A stretch of 24,334 nucleotides of DNA from Paracoccaceae bacterium (GCA_020852535.1 JADZAO010000042.1:1-24334), one strand, 5' to 3'; positions 1 through 9,455 are shown, numbered from the stretch's first letter. Program-made: numbers and translations. The notes: generated by a model from the sequence alone, not told the origin.

Positions 1-1028
1 CTGCCCTTGTAAATAACGCCCGCGCCTTCGACAACGCGACCAAGATTGAAAACGGTTTCACCTTGTTGGTTCAAGAGCTCTGCCAAATCCTCGGCACGAT
101 CGGCAGCGCCCACCACAATCATGCCGATGCCGCAGTTGAAGGACTTGAGCATTTCCGCCTCAGCAATGTTCACCGTGTTGGCGAGCCAGCGGAAGACAGG
201 CGGCAGTTTCCAAGTGCTAAGATCAATCTCGCAGGCCAGTTTTTCTGGTAGTACGCGGGGCAGATTTTCAGTGATACCGCCACCAGTAATATGAGCCAGC
301 GCATGCACACCCCCTGCCCTAATCGCGGCAAGCGCCTGTTTAACATAGAGACGAGTCGGAGCGAGCAGCACCTCGCCTAGCTTCCCCTCACCGAATGGCG
401 AAGCAGCGTCCCACGACAGGCCCGAGATCTCCACAACCTTACGTACAAAACTGTAGCCATTGGAATGAACTCCGTTCGAGGCAAAGCCGAGAAGAACATC
501 GCCTACTTGCACACCCGCCGGAAGGTCGGCGCCACGCTCCATGGCGCCCACTGCGAAACCGGCAAGATCAAAGTCTCCCTTGTGATACATGCTAGGCATT
601 TCCGCTGTTTCTCCACCGATCAGTGCGCAACCCGACGCCTCGCAACCTACGGCGATGCCGTTAATGATGCGGGTCGCCTGATCCACATCGAGCTTTCCGG
701 TGGCGAAGTAGTCGAGGAAGAACAGCGGTTCCGCACCTTGGCAGACGAGATCGTTAACGCACATAGCAACAAGGTCGATTCCGATCGTATCAACATTGCC
801 AGTATCGATAGCGATACGGAGTTTAGTGCCCACACCATCGGTCGCGGCAACAAGGATCGGGTCAGTGTAACCCGCCGCCCTCAGGTCAAAAAGTGCACCA
901 AAGCCGCCGAGACCCGACATGATGCCCGACCTCTGGGTACGCTTAGCGACCGGCTTGATCCGTTCAACCAACGCATTCCCTGCATCAATGTCCACACCCG
1001 CCTGCGCATAGGTTAGGCCATTCGTCAT
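1..1028 (-). CDS. purM: Phosphoribosylformylglycinamidine cyclo-ligase (AIR synthetase), 3' end cut by window
   Basis: PurM closes the imidazole ring: it converts formylglycinamidine ribonucleotide to aminoimidazole ribonucleotide with ATP, in cytosolic de novo purine synthesis. The complement of 1028-3 gives 342 uninterrupted codons starting MTNGLTYAQAGVDIDAG. Visible family motifs are the ATP-binding segment TDGVGTKL (about residues 63-70), GGETAEMPSMY (about 138-148) and HITGGGITENLPRVLP in the C-terminal half. Family members are about 345-350 residues, so only a few C-terminal residues and the stop lie beyond base 1. The ATG is preceded by GGAGA at a normal distance. The gene is divergent from icd. 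purN often follows purM and would lie outside the window. Identity is secure from the motifs. Confidence 0.96.
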   Translation of the reverse strand, partial: MTNGLTYAQAGVDIDAGNALVERIKPVAKRTQRSGIMSGLGGFGALFDLRAAGYTDPILVAATDGVGTKLRIAIDTGNVDTIGIDLVAMCVNDLVCQGAEPLFFLDYFATGKLDVDQATRIINGIAVGCEASGCALIGGETAEMPSMYHKGDFDLAGFAVGAMERGADLPAGVQVGDVLLGFASNGVHSNGYSFVRKVVEISGLSWDAASPFGEGKLGEVLLAPTRLYVKQALAAIRAGGVHALAHITGGGITENLPRVLPEKLACEIDLSTWKLPPVFRWLANTVNIAEAEMLKSFNCGIGMIVVGAADRAEDLAELLNQQGETVFNLGRVVEGAGVIYKG

Positions 1029-1643
1029 CGGTCGCTCTCCGCCAATCTGCCGCTGATATGGCGCGCATAGACCATTAGAGCGAGCTTCGCAACGCACCAG
1101 AACGCCCAGTCCTGATTGTGACAAGACGGTTCAAGTATAAACGCGTCATGTGGCGAAAATGACAATCTTGTCAGACTTTCCGTCAAAATCGCCGTTGATC
1201 TGGTTCTGCCTATCCGCGACCATAGAGCAGCGATCTAGCGATATGAGGCAGTTATCAAGTGGTCACTAATCATATTGTAACTCTCCTTCCGCTATGTCGA
1301 AATGATATTAATGCTCGGCCCTATCTAGTCGATGAGTGGATCGCCTTACTGAAAAATGATATGATGCGGCTCAAAAGCACCCCACATTCAGCACCTCTGT
1401 ATCAACCAGCCTTTGATCAAAAAATTTTTAACTGTCAATAAAACCTAGTTATTCCATCGCAACATGACATAGACCATCTTGAACAGATCCGAAAACAACA
1501 GAACCATATCTTCTGCCTCGTCATAGTGTGTAAACACGTCCGTCTCTCGACATTTCGGCATGCCATTGCATACAAAGCTTCCCAAACCTGTCGTTTTTTG
1601 CTAAAGATGTCCTAATAGAATCCAACTTCCAAAGGGGTCAAAT
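1029..1643. other. 615-bp purM/icd divergent spacer
   Basis: No recognisable gene. It holds the candidate purM promoter near 1136-1173 and, just before icd, a good ribosome binding site (AAAGGGG). A 38-codon minus-strand frame at 1445-1561 (starts MPKCRETDVF, ends VMLRWNN) has no ribosome binding site and no family I recognise. The stretch 1410-1430 is A/T-rich. For two divergent housekeeping genes the spacer is long. Confidence 0.6.
1136..1173 (-). promoter_or_regulatory. Candidate purM promoter with overlapping palindrome
   Basis: On the minus strand TTGTCA (1165-1160) and TTTATA (1141-1136) are separated by 18 bp, a reasonable sigma-70 pair about 100 nt upstream of the purM ATG. The -35 hexamer is half of the perfect palindrome TGACAA-TC-TTGTCA at 1160-1173, and a third TGACAA lies at 1119-1124. 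The hexamers and palindrome are seen directly. Their use as promoter and operator is inference. Confidence 0.35.
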
Positions 1644-2858
1644 ATGACCAAAATCAAGGTGACGAACCCAGTCGTCGAACTCGACGGCGACGAGATGACT
1701 AGGATCATCTGGGATTTCATTAAACAAAAACTAATCCTGCCCTATCTCGATATTAATCTGAAATACTACGACCTCGGGATAGAAGAACGCGACCGCACCA
1801 ACGACCAGATCACCATTGATGCCGCACTGGCGATCAAGAAACACGGTGTAGGCGTCAAATGCGCCACCATCACTCCCGATGAACAACGAGTCGAAGAATT
1901 CAACCTAAAACAGATGTGGAAATCGCCCAACGGCACCATCCGCAACATCCTCGGCGGCGTGATCTTCCGCGAGCCTATCATCTGCAAGAACGTCCCCCGC
2001 CTCGTTCCAGGCTGGACCCAGCCCATAGTTGTCGGACGCCATGCTTTCGCCGACCAGTACAAGGCTACAGACTTTCGTTTCCCCAGTGCGGGAAAACTAA
2101 CGATGAAATTCGTCGGCGATGATGGTACCATAATCGAGAAAGAAGTATATCAGGCGCCTTCGTCTGGCGTATACATGGGCATGTATAACCTCGACGACTC
2201 AATCTACGATTTTGCGCGTTCGTCGATGAACTACGGTCTACTTAAGGGCTGGCCGGTTTACCTTTCCACCAAGAACACAATTCTTAAGGCCTATGACGGT
2301 CGCTTTAAGGATATCTTTGCCAAGGTCTATGCCGAAGAGTTTGAAGACCGTTTCAAGGCCAAGGGAATCCATTATGAACACCGTCTAATCGACGACATGG
2401 TTGCTTCTGCAATGAAATGGTCGGGCGGCTATGTTTGGGCCTGCAAGAACTATGACGGCGACGTGCAATCCGACACGGTAGCACAAGGATTCGGTTCGCT
2501 CGGTCTGATGACCTCAGTCCTAATGACACCCGATGGTAAAATCGTTGAGTCTGAAGCTGCCCACGGCACCGTGACGCGCCACTACCGCGAGCACCAGAAG
2601 GGCAAAGCGACCTCTACAAATTCTATCGCTTCGATCTTCGCATGGACTGGCGGCCTGACGCACCGCGCCAAGCTTGACAAGAACGACCAGCTGATGCGCT
2701 TTGCCACGACACTAGAAAAAGTCACCGTCAACACTGTTGAAGATGGCTGGATGACCAAAGACTTGGCTCTACTCGTCGGTCCCGACCAGAAATGGCTAAC
2801 TACCATCCGTTATCTTGAGAAAGTCGACGAATACCTCAACAAGGCCCTCAAGAGTTAA
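1644..2858 (+). CDS. icd: NADP-dependent isocitrate dehydrogenase (dimeric, eukaryote-like type)
   Basis: It oxidatively decarboxylates isocitrate to 2-oxoglutarate in the TCA cycle, making NADPH in the cytosol. The 404-residue product starts MTKIKVTNPVVELDGDEMTR and matches the length and N-terminus of the homodimeric class found in Rhodobacteraceae and eukaryotes, not the roughly 416-residue E. coli type. The isocitrate-binding loop SPNGTIRNILGG is at residues 94-105, followed by the conserved VPGWTQPIVVGRHAFADQY. The metal-binding part contains RLIDDMVA and YDGDVQSD, and the dinucleotide site lies around EAAHGTVTRHYR. AAAGGGG sits about 8 nt before the ATG. A hairpin terminator follows directly, so it is probably monocistronic. 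All key residues that I can place are present. Confidence 0.97.
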   Translation: MTKIKVTNPVVELDGDEMTRIIWDFIKQKLILPYLDINLKYYDLGIEERDRTNDQITIDAALAIKKHGVGVKCATITPDEQRVEEFNLKQMWKSPNGTIRNILGGVIFREPIICKNVPRLVPGWTQPIVVGRHAFADQYKATDFRFPSAGKLTMKFVGDDGTIIEKEVYQAPSSGVYMGMYNLDDSIYDFARSSMNYGLLKGWPVYLSTKNTILKAYDGRFKDIFAKVYAEEFEDRFKAKGIHYEHRLIDDMVASAMKWSGGYVWACKNYDGDVQSDTVAQGFGSLGLMTSVLMTPDGKIVESEAAHGTVTRHYREHQKGKATSTNSIASIFAWTGGLTHRAKLDKNDQLMRFATTLEKVTVNTVEDGWMTKDLALLVGPDQKWLTTIRYLEKVDEYLNKALKS

Positions 2859-2862
2859 AGCC

Positions 2863-2895
2863 AAGGGGGCCGGAGTTGATACTTCGGCCCTTTTG
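2863..2895 (+). terminator. Rho-independent terminator of icd
   Basis: It begins 4 nt after the icd stop. The left arm AAGGGGGCCGGAGT pairs imperfectly with ACTTCGGCCCTT across a short TTGAT loop, and the right arm runs into TTTT. The position and GC-rich arm fit a terminator. Confidence 0.75.
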
Positions 2896-3336
2896 TCCAT
2901 CTGCCGTCCACCGGCCCGGCCAAAAAAGATTTTAATAATTCGGCTTTAGTTTAACAGCCTTCAGTGCCATCCTCTTTGACTTTATTTTGGGTTCTGGGCT
3001 TCTAGCGATATTTCATCAAAGTGCTTCGCTTGACCGCATTGGCATCAGAATCCTAACACTTTAGCTGTAAGATTTTATCGAAGATAGCACTGTAAAAAAA
3101 CAATTGCTGATCAATTCAGCGTTTTTTGCCCTCGCCACCATCTTTCTGACGTGGCAGACTGTGACTTGATCACTCTTCGGCGCAGTGGTGGCAAACCTCG
3201 TCATCACTCTAAATCACCGCAGCACCTGCCACATCGCAACTTGAACTTCCGCAGACGCAGCAAGGTTTTTCTGGTCTTTCTGACCAATCCAAGCTATGGC
3301 CCGCGCGAACCACAGATTTGGAAAGAGAACTCCCTG
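2896..3336 (+). other. 441-bp spacer and probable typA leader
   Basis: No recognisable gene. TTGACC at 3030-3035 with TAACAC 18 bp downstream (3054-3059) is a weak promoter candidate for typA. At 3094-3127 a short hairpin (GCTGA-TCAAT-TCAGC) lies between a run of seven A and GTTTTTTG, resembling a weak bidirectional terminator or attenuator. From GTG 3151 the typA frame is open without stops for 62 codons before the true ATG. I regard that as non-coding leader. Confidence 0.45.
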
Positions 3337-5154
3337 ATGGAGCTTCGTAACATTGCTATTATCGCTCACGTTGACCACGGCAAGACTACTCTCGTCGATG
3401 AACTTCTGAAACAATCCGGCGCGTTTCGCGACAATCAAGCCGTGTCCGAACGCGCGATGGATAGCAATGAAATCGAACGCGAGCGCGGGATTACCATTCT
3501 GGCAAAATGCACAAGCGTCGAGCACAACGGCATGCGCATTAACATCATCGACACCCCCGGCCACGCCGATTTCGGGGGCGAAGTCGAACGTATCCTGAAT
3601 ATGGTCGATGGTGTCTGTTTACTAGTCGACGCTGCGGAAGGTCCTATGCCGCAAACAAAATTTGTAACTTCCAAGGCGCTCGCCCTCAGCTTACGTCCGA
3701 TCGTTGTTCTGAACAAAGTCGACAAACCCGATGCCGAACCTGACCGTGCTTTAAACGAGGTATTCGATCTTTTTGCAAACCTTGGCGCAACTGATGAACA
3801 ACTTGATTTTCCTCATCTTTACGCCTCAGGCCGCTCTGGTTGGGCAGACGAGTCACTTGACGGTCCGCGACAGAACCTTGATGCGCTCTTCAACATGATC
3901 GTGCGCCACGTACCGGCACCAAAGCAGGTTGCCGAAACTACCAAACCCTTCCGCATGCTGGCAACCACACTATCAGCCGATCCATTCATCGGACGAATCC
4001 TGACCGGCCGTATCGAATCTGGTACGCTTAAAGTGGGCGAGCAGATCAAGGCGCTCAGTCGTACAGGCGAAAAAATCGAACAGTTCCGAGTAACTAAGAT
4101 TCTCGCCTTTCGTGGTCTAAATCAAACTGTCATTGACGAAGCACAGGCCGGTGACATCGTCACCATCGCCGGCATGTCAAAAGCCACTGTGGCCGACACA
4201 CTTTGCGCACTGGACCAAGATGTCCCAATCCCTGCCCAACCGATAGACCCACCGACCATCACTGTTACTTTCGGGATCAATGACTCACCGCTGGCGGGCC
4301 GTGATGGGTCAAAAGTCCAGTCACGTATCATTCGCGAACGCCTCATGAAGGAAGCCGAGGTCAACGTCGCGATCAAGATCGCTGACACACCCGGCGGTGA
4401 GGCCTTCGAAGTTTCGGGCCGTGGTGAACTCCAGATGGGCGTCCTTATCGAAAACATGCGCCGCGAAGGCTTCGAATTATCGATCAGCCGCCCCCGCGTT
4501 ATCATGAAAGAGGAAAACGGCGTCCGCTGGGAACCGGTAGAAAAAGTCATCGTCGATGTCGATGACGAATACTCAGGCGTGGTCATCGACAAGCTGACCG
4601 GTGAACGCAAGGGCGATTTGGTCGAGATGAAACCAGCAGGCGTGGGCAAAACGCGTATAGTCGCCCAAGTACCATCGCGCGGCCTAATCGGCTATCACGG
4701 GCAATTTTTGACTGACACGCGCGGTACCGGCGTGCTGAACCGCATCTTCGACGGCTGGGTCGCCCATAAAGGCCCGATCCAGGGCCGCCGCCAAGGCGTT
4801 CTTATTTCGATGGAAAACGGTATTTCCAGTGCCTACGCACTCTGGAACCTTGAAGACCGTGGCCGCATGTTCATCGGCCCGCAAGAAAACGTCTACGAGG
4901 GCATGATCATCGGCGAACACAGCCGCGACAATGACCTTGAAGTGAACCCACTCAAAGGCAAAAAGCTGACCAACGTACGCGCTTCCGGCACTGACGAAGC
5001 AGTACGCCTGACTCCGCATATCAAGATGTCGCTTGAAGAAGCCATCGCTTATATTGACGATGACGAACTTGTCGAAGTTACGCCCAAAATTATCCGCATC
5101 CGCAAGCGCGTTCTCGACCCACACGAGCGCAAACGGTCTGCAAGAGCCTCCTAA
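3337..5154 (+). CDS. typA: Ribosome-associated GTPase TypA/BipA
   Basis: TypA is a translational GTPase related to EF-G and LepA. It binds the 70S ribosome and is linked to 50S assembly and stress or cold adaptation. From ATG 3337 the protein has 605 residues, the usual family length, and starts MELRNIAIIAHVDHGKTTL with the P-loop AHVDHGKT at 10-17. RERGITI (switch I), DTPGHADFGGEV (G3) and NKVDKPDA (G4) follow, then domain II, EF-G-like domains and the TypA-specific C-terminus with RGTGVLNRIFDGW. I chose 3337 and not the in-frame GTG at 3151 because GGAAAGAGA precedes this ATG and known TypA proteins start here. It converges on the DUF1330 gene. Confidence 0.96.
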   Translation: MELRNIAIIAHVDHGKTTLVDELLKQSGAFRDNQAVSERAMDSNEIERERGITILAKCTSVEHNGMRINIIDTPGHADFGGEVERILNMVDGVCLLVDAAEGPMPQTKFVTSKALALSLRPIVVLNKVDKPDAEPDRALNEVFDLFANLGATDEQLDFPHLYASGRSGWADESLDGPRQNLDALFNMIVRHVPAPKQVAETTKPFRMLATTLSADPFIGRILTGRIESGTLKVGEQIKALSRTGEKIEQFRVTKILAFRGLNQTVIDEAQAGDIVTIAGMSKATVADTLCALDQDVPIPAQPIDPPTITVTFGINDSPLAGRDGSKVQSRIIRERLMKEAEVNVAIKIADTPGGEAFEVSGRGELQMGVLIENMRREGFELSISRPRVIMKEENGVRWEPVEKVIVDVDDEYSGVVIDKLTGERKGDLVEMKPAGVGKTRIVAQVPSRGLIGYHGQFLTDTRGTGVLNRIFDGWVAHKGPIQGRRQGVLISMENGISSAYALWNLEDRGRMFIGPQENVYEGMIIGEHSRDNDLEVNPLKGKKLTNVRASGTDEAVRLTPHIKMSLEEAIAYIDDDELVEVTPKIIRIRKRVLDPHERKRSARAS

Positions 5155-5269
5155 CCAGTCCTGCGCTCTCTAGGCGCGCGATTATCAAAGATAATTATGA
5201 GCCGCCCATTAGAATAGAGCTAGAAGAATGAAGCAAAACAGACCCTTCTTATGGGAAAGTTTCAAGGGA

Positions 5270-5560
5270 TCATCCAATCTCTTCGACCACCATCAGATCA
5301 CGCACCGATGCGCCCTTCGCATAAGCTAAAGCCGCCTGATATTCTGGCGAATTGTAACATGCAACAGCCGCTTCTAGACTAGGGAACCGTGCCACAACAT
5401 TGCGAGCACGGTCATTGCCTTCAAGCTGAACATAGCGCCCACCACGAGCGAGGAACACCCCGCCATACGCGGCTATCGCAGGGCCAGCACCCGTTGCATA
5501 ACGGCCATAAGCTTCAGCGTCGGTCACATGAACATGAGCAATCCACAAAGCTGTCTGCAT
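5270..5560 (-). CDS. DUF1330 domain protein
   Basis: A 96-residue protein starting MQTALWIAHVHVTDAEAYGRY. The alternating pattern, the central GGVFLARGGRYVQLEG segment and the later FPSLEAAVACYNSPEYQAA motif are those of DUF1330, a small dimeric alpha/beta-barrel (ABM-like) fold with no agreed biochemical role. The ATG lies 3 nt after the alaS stop, and its ribosome binding site (GGAGAG) is inside the last alaS codons, so it should be co-transcribed and translationally coupled to alaS. I see nothing that shows a functional link to aminoacylation. Family assignment is firm, function unknown. Confidence 0.9.
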   Translation of the reverse strand: MQTALWIAHVHVTDAEAYGRYATGAGPAIAAYGGVFLARGGRYVQLEGNDRARNVVARFPSLEAAVACYNSPEYQAALAYAKGASVRDLMVVEEIG

Positions 5561-5563
5561 AAC

Positions 5564-8218
5564 TTATCTCTCCAATAAGGCTTTTGCCGCTTTAATCGCC
5601 GCATCGGCACCTGCAATGTCGACCCCACCAGCCTGCGCCATATCGGGACGGCCACCACCACCCTTGCCACCCATAGCCTCGGCTGCTGCCTTGACCAGCG
5701 ACACCGCGCTTAAACGCGCTGTCAGGTCAGCCGTTACACCCGCCGCAACGGCAGGCTTAGCACCGGTATCCGCGATCAACAGCACCACACCAGAACCAAG
5801 TCGTGCCTTCATCTCATCGATCAGCGCAGGAAGATCCTTTCCAGAAACGCCAGAAAGCACCTGCGCAATGAACTTCACTCCGCAAATTTCCTTAGCTTCA
5901 GGCCATACTGCTTTGTCAACCATAGCCACTTCACGGCGGAGTTGCGCAACCTCGTTGAACAGGGCTCGACGTTCCTCGGCCAGCACCTTGACGCGGTCAA
6001 CGACTTCGACAACCGAAGTCTTCAACACCAAAGCCACATCTGTAAGACGCGTATCTTGTACACGCAGGTAGTCAAGCGCCGCCTGCCCCGTCAGCGCCTC
6101 AATCCGCCGCACACCGGCGGATGACGCGCTTTCACCCAACACAACGAAAGCCCCTATATCACCTGTACGGCTCACATGAGTGCCGCCGCAGAGTTCAAGG
6201 CTGTAGGTGCACCCGTTAACACCTTTGCCTGAACCGTCGAGTGTACCCATCGAAACAACGCGAACCTCATCGCCGTATTTCTCGCCAAAGAGGGCCTGCG
6301 CCCCCAAAACCCGCGCATCGTCAGGCGTCATAATCCGCGTTTCCACAGCCGTGTTCTGGCGGATGCATTCGTTCACCTCGGCCTCGACCGCTGCGATTTC
6401 ATCCGCAGACATTCCGGACGAATGACTGAAGTCAAAACGTAACCTGTCAGGCGTATTCAGCGACCCGCGCTGTGCCACATTACTGCCTAGAGCTCGCCGC
6501 AGCGCTTCATGCAATAAATGCGTTGCCGAATGGTTAGCGCGAATCGCACCACGTCGCTTGTGATCGACTTCAAGCTTTGCCGGTTGGCCCTTAGCGATTA
6601 TGCCTTCCACCACCTCGGCCATATGAATAAACACGCCCACCGATTTCTTAGTGTCTGTGATGTGAACAAGCCCCGTGTCAGTGCGCAACCAACCCGCATC
6701 GCCGACTTGACCACCAGATTCCGCATAAAAAGGTGTCTGGTTCACCACAATCTGTACCGTACGGCCTCTTGTAACCTCAGGCACTTCACCACCGTCGAGC
6801 ACCAGCGCATTTACCACACCCTCGGCGGTTTCGGTATCATAACCAAGGAATTCTGTCGCACCATGTACTTCGGCCAGTTCAAACCAAATTTTAGCGTCTT
6901 TGGCCTCACCCATGCCCGACCATGCCGCACGCGCCTTAGTCTTTTGTTCTTCCATCGCCGTATCGAAACCGGCCAAATCGACGGCTCGGCCCTTTTCACG
7001 CAGAGCGTCCTGCGTCAGATCAAGGGGAAAGCCATAGGTATCATAAAGCTTGAACGCCACCGCACCCGGCAAAGCGCCACCTTCGGGAATACGAGAAAGT
7101 TCGTCGTCAAGCAGATGCAGACCACGGTCAAGCGTCTGCTTGAATCGCGTCTCTTCCAACCGCAGCGTTTCCTCAATCAACAATTGCGCACGTGTAAGTT
7201 CGGGATAAGCACCGCCCATCTGCCGCACTAGCGCCGGAACCAGCCTAAACATCACCGGATCAGCGGCTCCCAGCATATGCGCATGCCGCATCGCCCGTCG
7301 CATGATCCGCCGCAAGACATAGCCGCGCCCTTCATTAGACGGCATCACGCCATCGGCAATCAAGAAACCTGTCGACCTCAAATGATCAGCAATCACGCGA
7401 TGATGCACTTTTCCAGGGCCATCGGGAGCGTTGTCGGTGGCATAAGCACTCGCCTCGATCAAGCTACGCATCAGATCAGTATCGTAATTATCATACTTGC
7501 CTTGCAGCAGCGCACCAATACGTTCCAGCCCCATACCGGTGTCAATCGATTGCATATCCAAAGGCCGCATCAAGCCGTCCGCGAACTGCTCGTTCTGTAT
7601 GAAGACGTTGTTCCAGATCTCTATGAAACGGTCGCCATCTTCGTCCTTGCTGCCTGGAGGACCACCCCAGATATGGTCTCCGTGGTCGTAAAATATCTCA
7701 GTGCAGGGACCGCATGGACCAGTCGGCCCCATCCGCCAGAAGTTATCATCCGTGGAAATACGAATGATGCGGCTGTCTTCTAATCCCGCGACCTTCTTCC
7801 AGATGCTCGCTGCCTCGTTGTCAGTATGATAAACGGTAACGCAAAGCTTCTTCGGGTTGATCCCAAAATCCTTGGTCAGCAACTCCCACGAAAAAGCAAT
7901 CGCTTCAGCCTTGAAGTAATCACCAAAGCTAAAGTTTCCTAGCATCTCAAAGAACGTGTGGTGCCGCGCCGTATTGCCCACGTTATCAAGGTCGTTATGC
8001 TTGCCACCCGCCCGCACGCATTTCTGCGCCGTGGTCGCCCGCTTGTAGCTGCGCGTCTCGACTCCGGTGAAGCAGTTCTTGAACTGCACCATGCCGGAAT
8101 TTGCAAACATCAACGTTGGATCATTGCGCGGAACCAGCGGCGACGAATCCACCACATGGTGTCCGTTGCGCCGGAAAAAATCAAGAAAGGTGGAGCGGAT
8201 ATCGTTCAGTGACGTCAT
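5564..8218 (-). CDS. alaS: Alanyl-tRNA synthetase
   Basis: It charges tRNA-Ala with alanine in the cytosol and hydrolyses mischarged Ser- or Gly-tRNA-Ala. The 884-residue product is full length. The class II catalytic core carries motif 1 (SSPLVPRNDPTLMFANSGM, about 25-43), motif 2 (around GKHNDLDNVG and HHTFFEMLGNFSFGDYF) and motif 3 (DTGMGLERI, about 226-234). The editing domain has the zinc ligands HSATH (563-567) and CGGTH (677-681). A DHHA1-type C-terminal domain with GGGRPDMAQAGG ends the protein. I start at ATG 8218 (MTSLNDIRSTF), where the family starts, and not at TTG 8224. recA lies upstream but is separated by a terminator, so alaS should have its own promoter. DUF1330 follows in the same transcript. 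Confidence 0.97.
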   Translation of the reverse strand: MTSLNDIRSTFLDFFRRNGHHVVDSSPLVPRNDPTLMFANSGMVQFKNCFTGVETRSYKRATTAQKCVRAGGKHNDLDNVGNTARHHTFFEMLGNFSFGDYFKAEAIAFSWELLTKDFGINPKKLCVTVYHTDNEAASIWKKVAGLEDSRIIRISTDDNFWRMGPTGPCGPCTEIFYDHGDHIWGGPPGSKDEDGDRFIEIWNNVFIQNEQFADGLMRPLDMQSIDTGMGLERIGALLQGKYDNYDTDLMRSLIEASAYATDNAPDGPGKVHHRVIADHLRSTGFLIADGVMPSNEGRGYVLRRIMRRAMRHAHMLGAADPVMFRLVPALVRQMGGAYPELTRAQLLIEETLRLEETRFKQTLDRGLHLLDDELSRIPEGGALPGAVAFKLYDTYGFPLDLTQDALREKGRAVDLAGFDTAMEEQKTKARAAWSGMGEAKDAKIWFELAEVHGATEFLGYDTETAEGVVNALVLDGGEVPEVTRGRTVQIVVNQTPFYAESGGQVGDAGWLRTDTGLVHITDTKKSVGVFIHMAEVVEGIIAKGQPAKLEVDHKRRGAIRANHSATHLLHEALRRALGSNVAQRGSLNTPDRLRFDFSHSSGMSADEIAAVEAEVNECIRQNTAVETRIMTPDDARVLGAQALFGEKYGDEVRVVSMGTLDGSGKGVNGCTYSLELCGGTHVSRTGDIGAFVVLGESASSAGVRRIEALTGQAALDYLRVQDTRLTDVALVLKTSVVEVVDRVKVLAEERRALFNEVAQLRREVAMVDKAVWPEAKEICGVKFIAQVLSGVSGKDLPALIDEMKARLGSGVVLLIADTGAKPAVAAGVTADLTARLSAVSLVKAAAEAMGGKGGGGRPDMAQAGGVDIAGADAAIKAAKALLER

Positions 8219-8315
8219 ACCCAAGATGCCCTTTCAAAAGGCAGAAAACCGATCTTCAAACACTCAATTAACCTTGCCTTGCGTCCCTGTCTACCGCTCA
8301 GGTCATGAGCTATGG

Positions 8316-8344
8316 AAAAAGACCGAAACCTTGCGACTTCGGCC
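8316..8344 (-). terminator. Rho-independent terminator of recA
   Basis: On the minus strand GGCCGAA pairs with TTCGGTC (seven pairs, one G-U) across a 10-nt loop and is followed directly by TTTTT. It lies 26 nt after the recA stop and separates recA from alaS. Confidence 0.8.
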
Positions 8345-8369
8345 CCATTTCCTAGCTTTCAGTCAAATA

Positions 8370-9455
8370 TTATATATCTATCACATCCGCATCGCCATCG
8401 GTTTTGATTTCGGTTTCGGCTATCAGAAAGTCGAGCCCATTGACGGCGCGGATTTTGTCCTCAATCTCTTGCGCTACGGCAGAGTTTTCCTTCAGGAACA
8501 ACTTAGCATTCTCACGCCCTTGGCCAATCCGCTCGTCACCGTAAGAATACCACGACCCGGATTTTTCAACGACACCGGCCTTGACTCCGATGTCCACCAA
8601 CTCGCCGGTCTTGGAGATGCCTTCGCCATACATGATGTCAAATTCCACTTGTTTGAAAGGCGGGGCAACTTTATTTTTGACAACCTTCACGCGAGTAGCG
8701 TTGCCAACCACATCATCCTTTTCCTTGATCGCACCGATGCGGCGAATGTCTAGGCGAACTGAAGCGTAAAATTTTAGCGCATTACCGCCCGTAGTGGTTT
8801 CTGGGCTACCAAACATCACACCGATCTTCATACGAATCTGGTTGATGAATATCACCATACAATTGCTGCGCCCGATGCTCGCAGTCAGCTTACGCATCGC
8901 CTGACTCATTAAACGGGCTTGTGCGCCAACTTGCGCATCTCCCATGTCGCCTTCAATTTCGGACTTCGGCGTAAGCGCCGCAACTGAATCGACCACAATC
9001 AAGCTGACTGCACCCGAACGTACCAATGTATCAACGATCTCCAGCGCCTGCTCGCCGGTATCAGGCTGCGAAATCAGCAGCTCGTCCAAATTAACGCCTA
9101 GTTTCTTGGCGTATTGCGGATCAAGCGCGTGTTCCGCATCTACAAAGGCGCATACGCCACCCTTCTTCTGTTCTTCAGCAACCACATGCAGCGTCAAAGT
9201 GGTCTTACCCGAAGATTCAGGCCCGTAGACCTCAATGATACGACCCTTGGGCAAGCCGCCGATTCCCAGCGCTATATCAAGGCCCAGAGATCCGGTCGAT
9301 GTCGCTTCTATGTCCATAATGGGGTTGTTTTCCCCAAGCAACATGATCGAACCCTTACCGAACTGCCGTTCGATTTGCGCCAGTGCGCTTTCCAGCGCCT
9401 TCTGTTTGTCCATTTCGCGCTTTCCGTTCAAGTCGATGAGTGTCGCTGTCGACAT
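8370..9455 (-). CDS. recA: Recombinase A
   Basis: RecA polymerises on single-stranded DNA, drives strand exchange in homologous recombination and triggers LexA self-cleavage in the SOS response. The 361-residue product has the N-terminal helix DKQKALESALAQIERQFGKG, Walker A GPESSGKT (78-85), the Walker B strand LIVVDSVAAL, and the L2 loop region around GVMFGSPETTTGGNALKFYAS. The C-terminus carries the usual acidic tail (ends DGDADVIDI). The ATG at 9455 has a good ribosome binding site (AGGGAGA). A promoter with an SOS box lies just upstream and a terminator just downstream, so recA is monocistronic and damage-inducible. Confidence 0.98.
   Translation of the reverse strand: MSTATLIDLNGKREMDKQKALESALAQIERQFGKGSIMLLGENNPIMDIEATSTGSLGLDIALGIGGLPKGRIIEVYGPESSGKTTLTLHVVAEEQKKGGVCAFVDAEHALDPQYAKKLGVNLDELLISQPDTGEQALEIVDTLVRSGAVSLIVVDSVAALTPKSEIEGDMGDAQVGAQARLMSQAMRKLTASIGRSNCMVIFINQIRMKIGVMFGSPETTTGGNALKFYASVRLDIRRIGAIKEKDDVVGNATRVKVVKNKVAPPFKQVEFDIMYGEGISKTGELVDIGVKAGVVEKSGSWYSYGDERIGQGRENAKLFLKENSAVAQEIEDKIRAVNGLDFLIAETEIKTDGDADVIDI

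Noticed and set aside
1445..1561. 38-codon minus-strand frame in the purM-icd spacer
   Set aside because: No ribosome binding site, no family and no conservation evidence. Length is within chance expectation.
2916..3065. Hydrophobic plus-strand frame in the icd-typA spacer
   Set aside because: It has no start codon of any common type and its hydrophobic look comes from T-rich DNA.
3151..3336. 62-codon in-frame extension of typA from a GTG
   Set aside because: No ribosome binding site at the GTG, arginine/histidine-rich low-quality sequence, and the ATG at 3337 has a good site and matches the family start.
5181..5195. ATTATC-AAA-GATAAT hairpin between typA and the DUF1330 gene
   Set aside because: The arms are almost all A/T and no U tract follows, so it is too weak to call a terminator.
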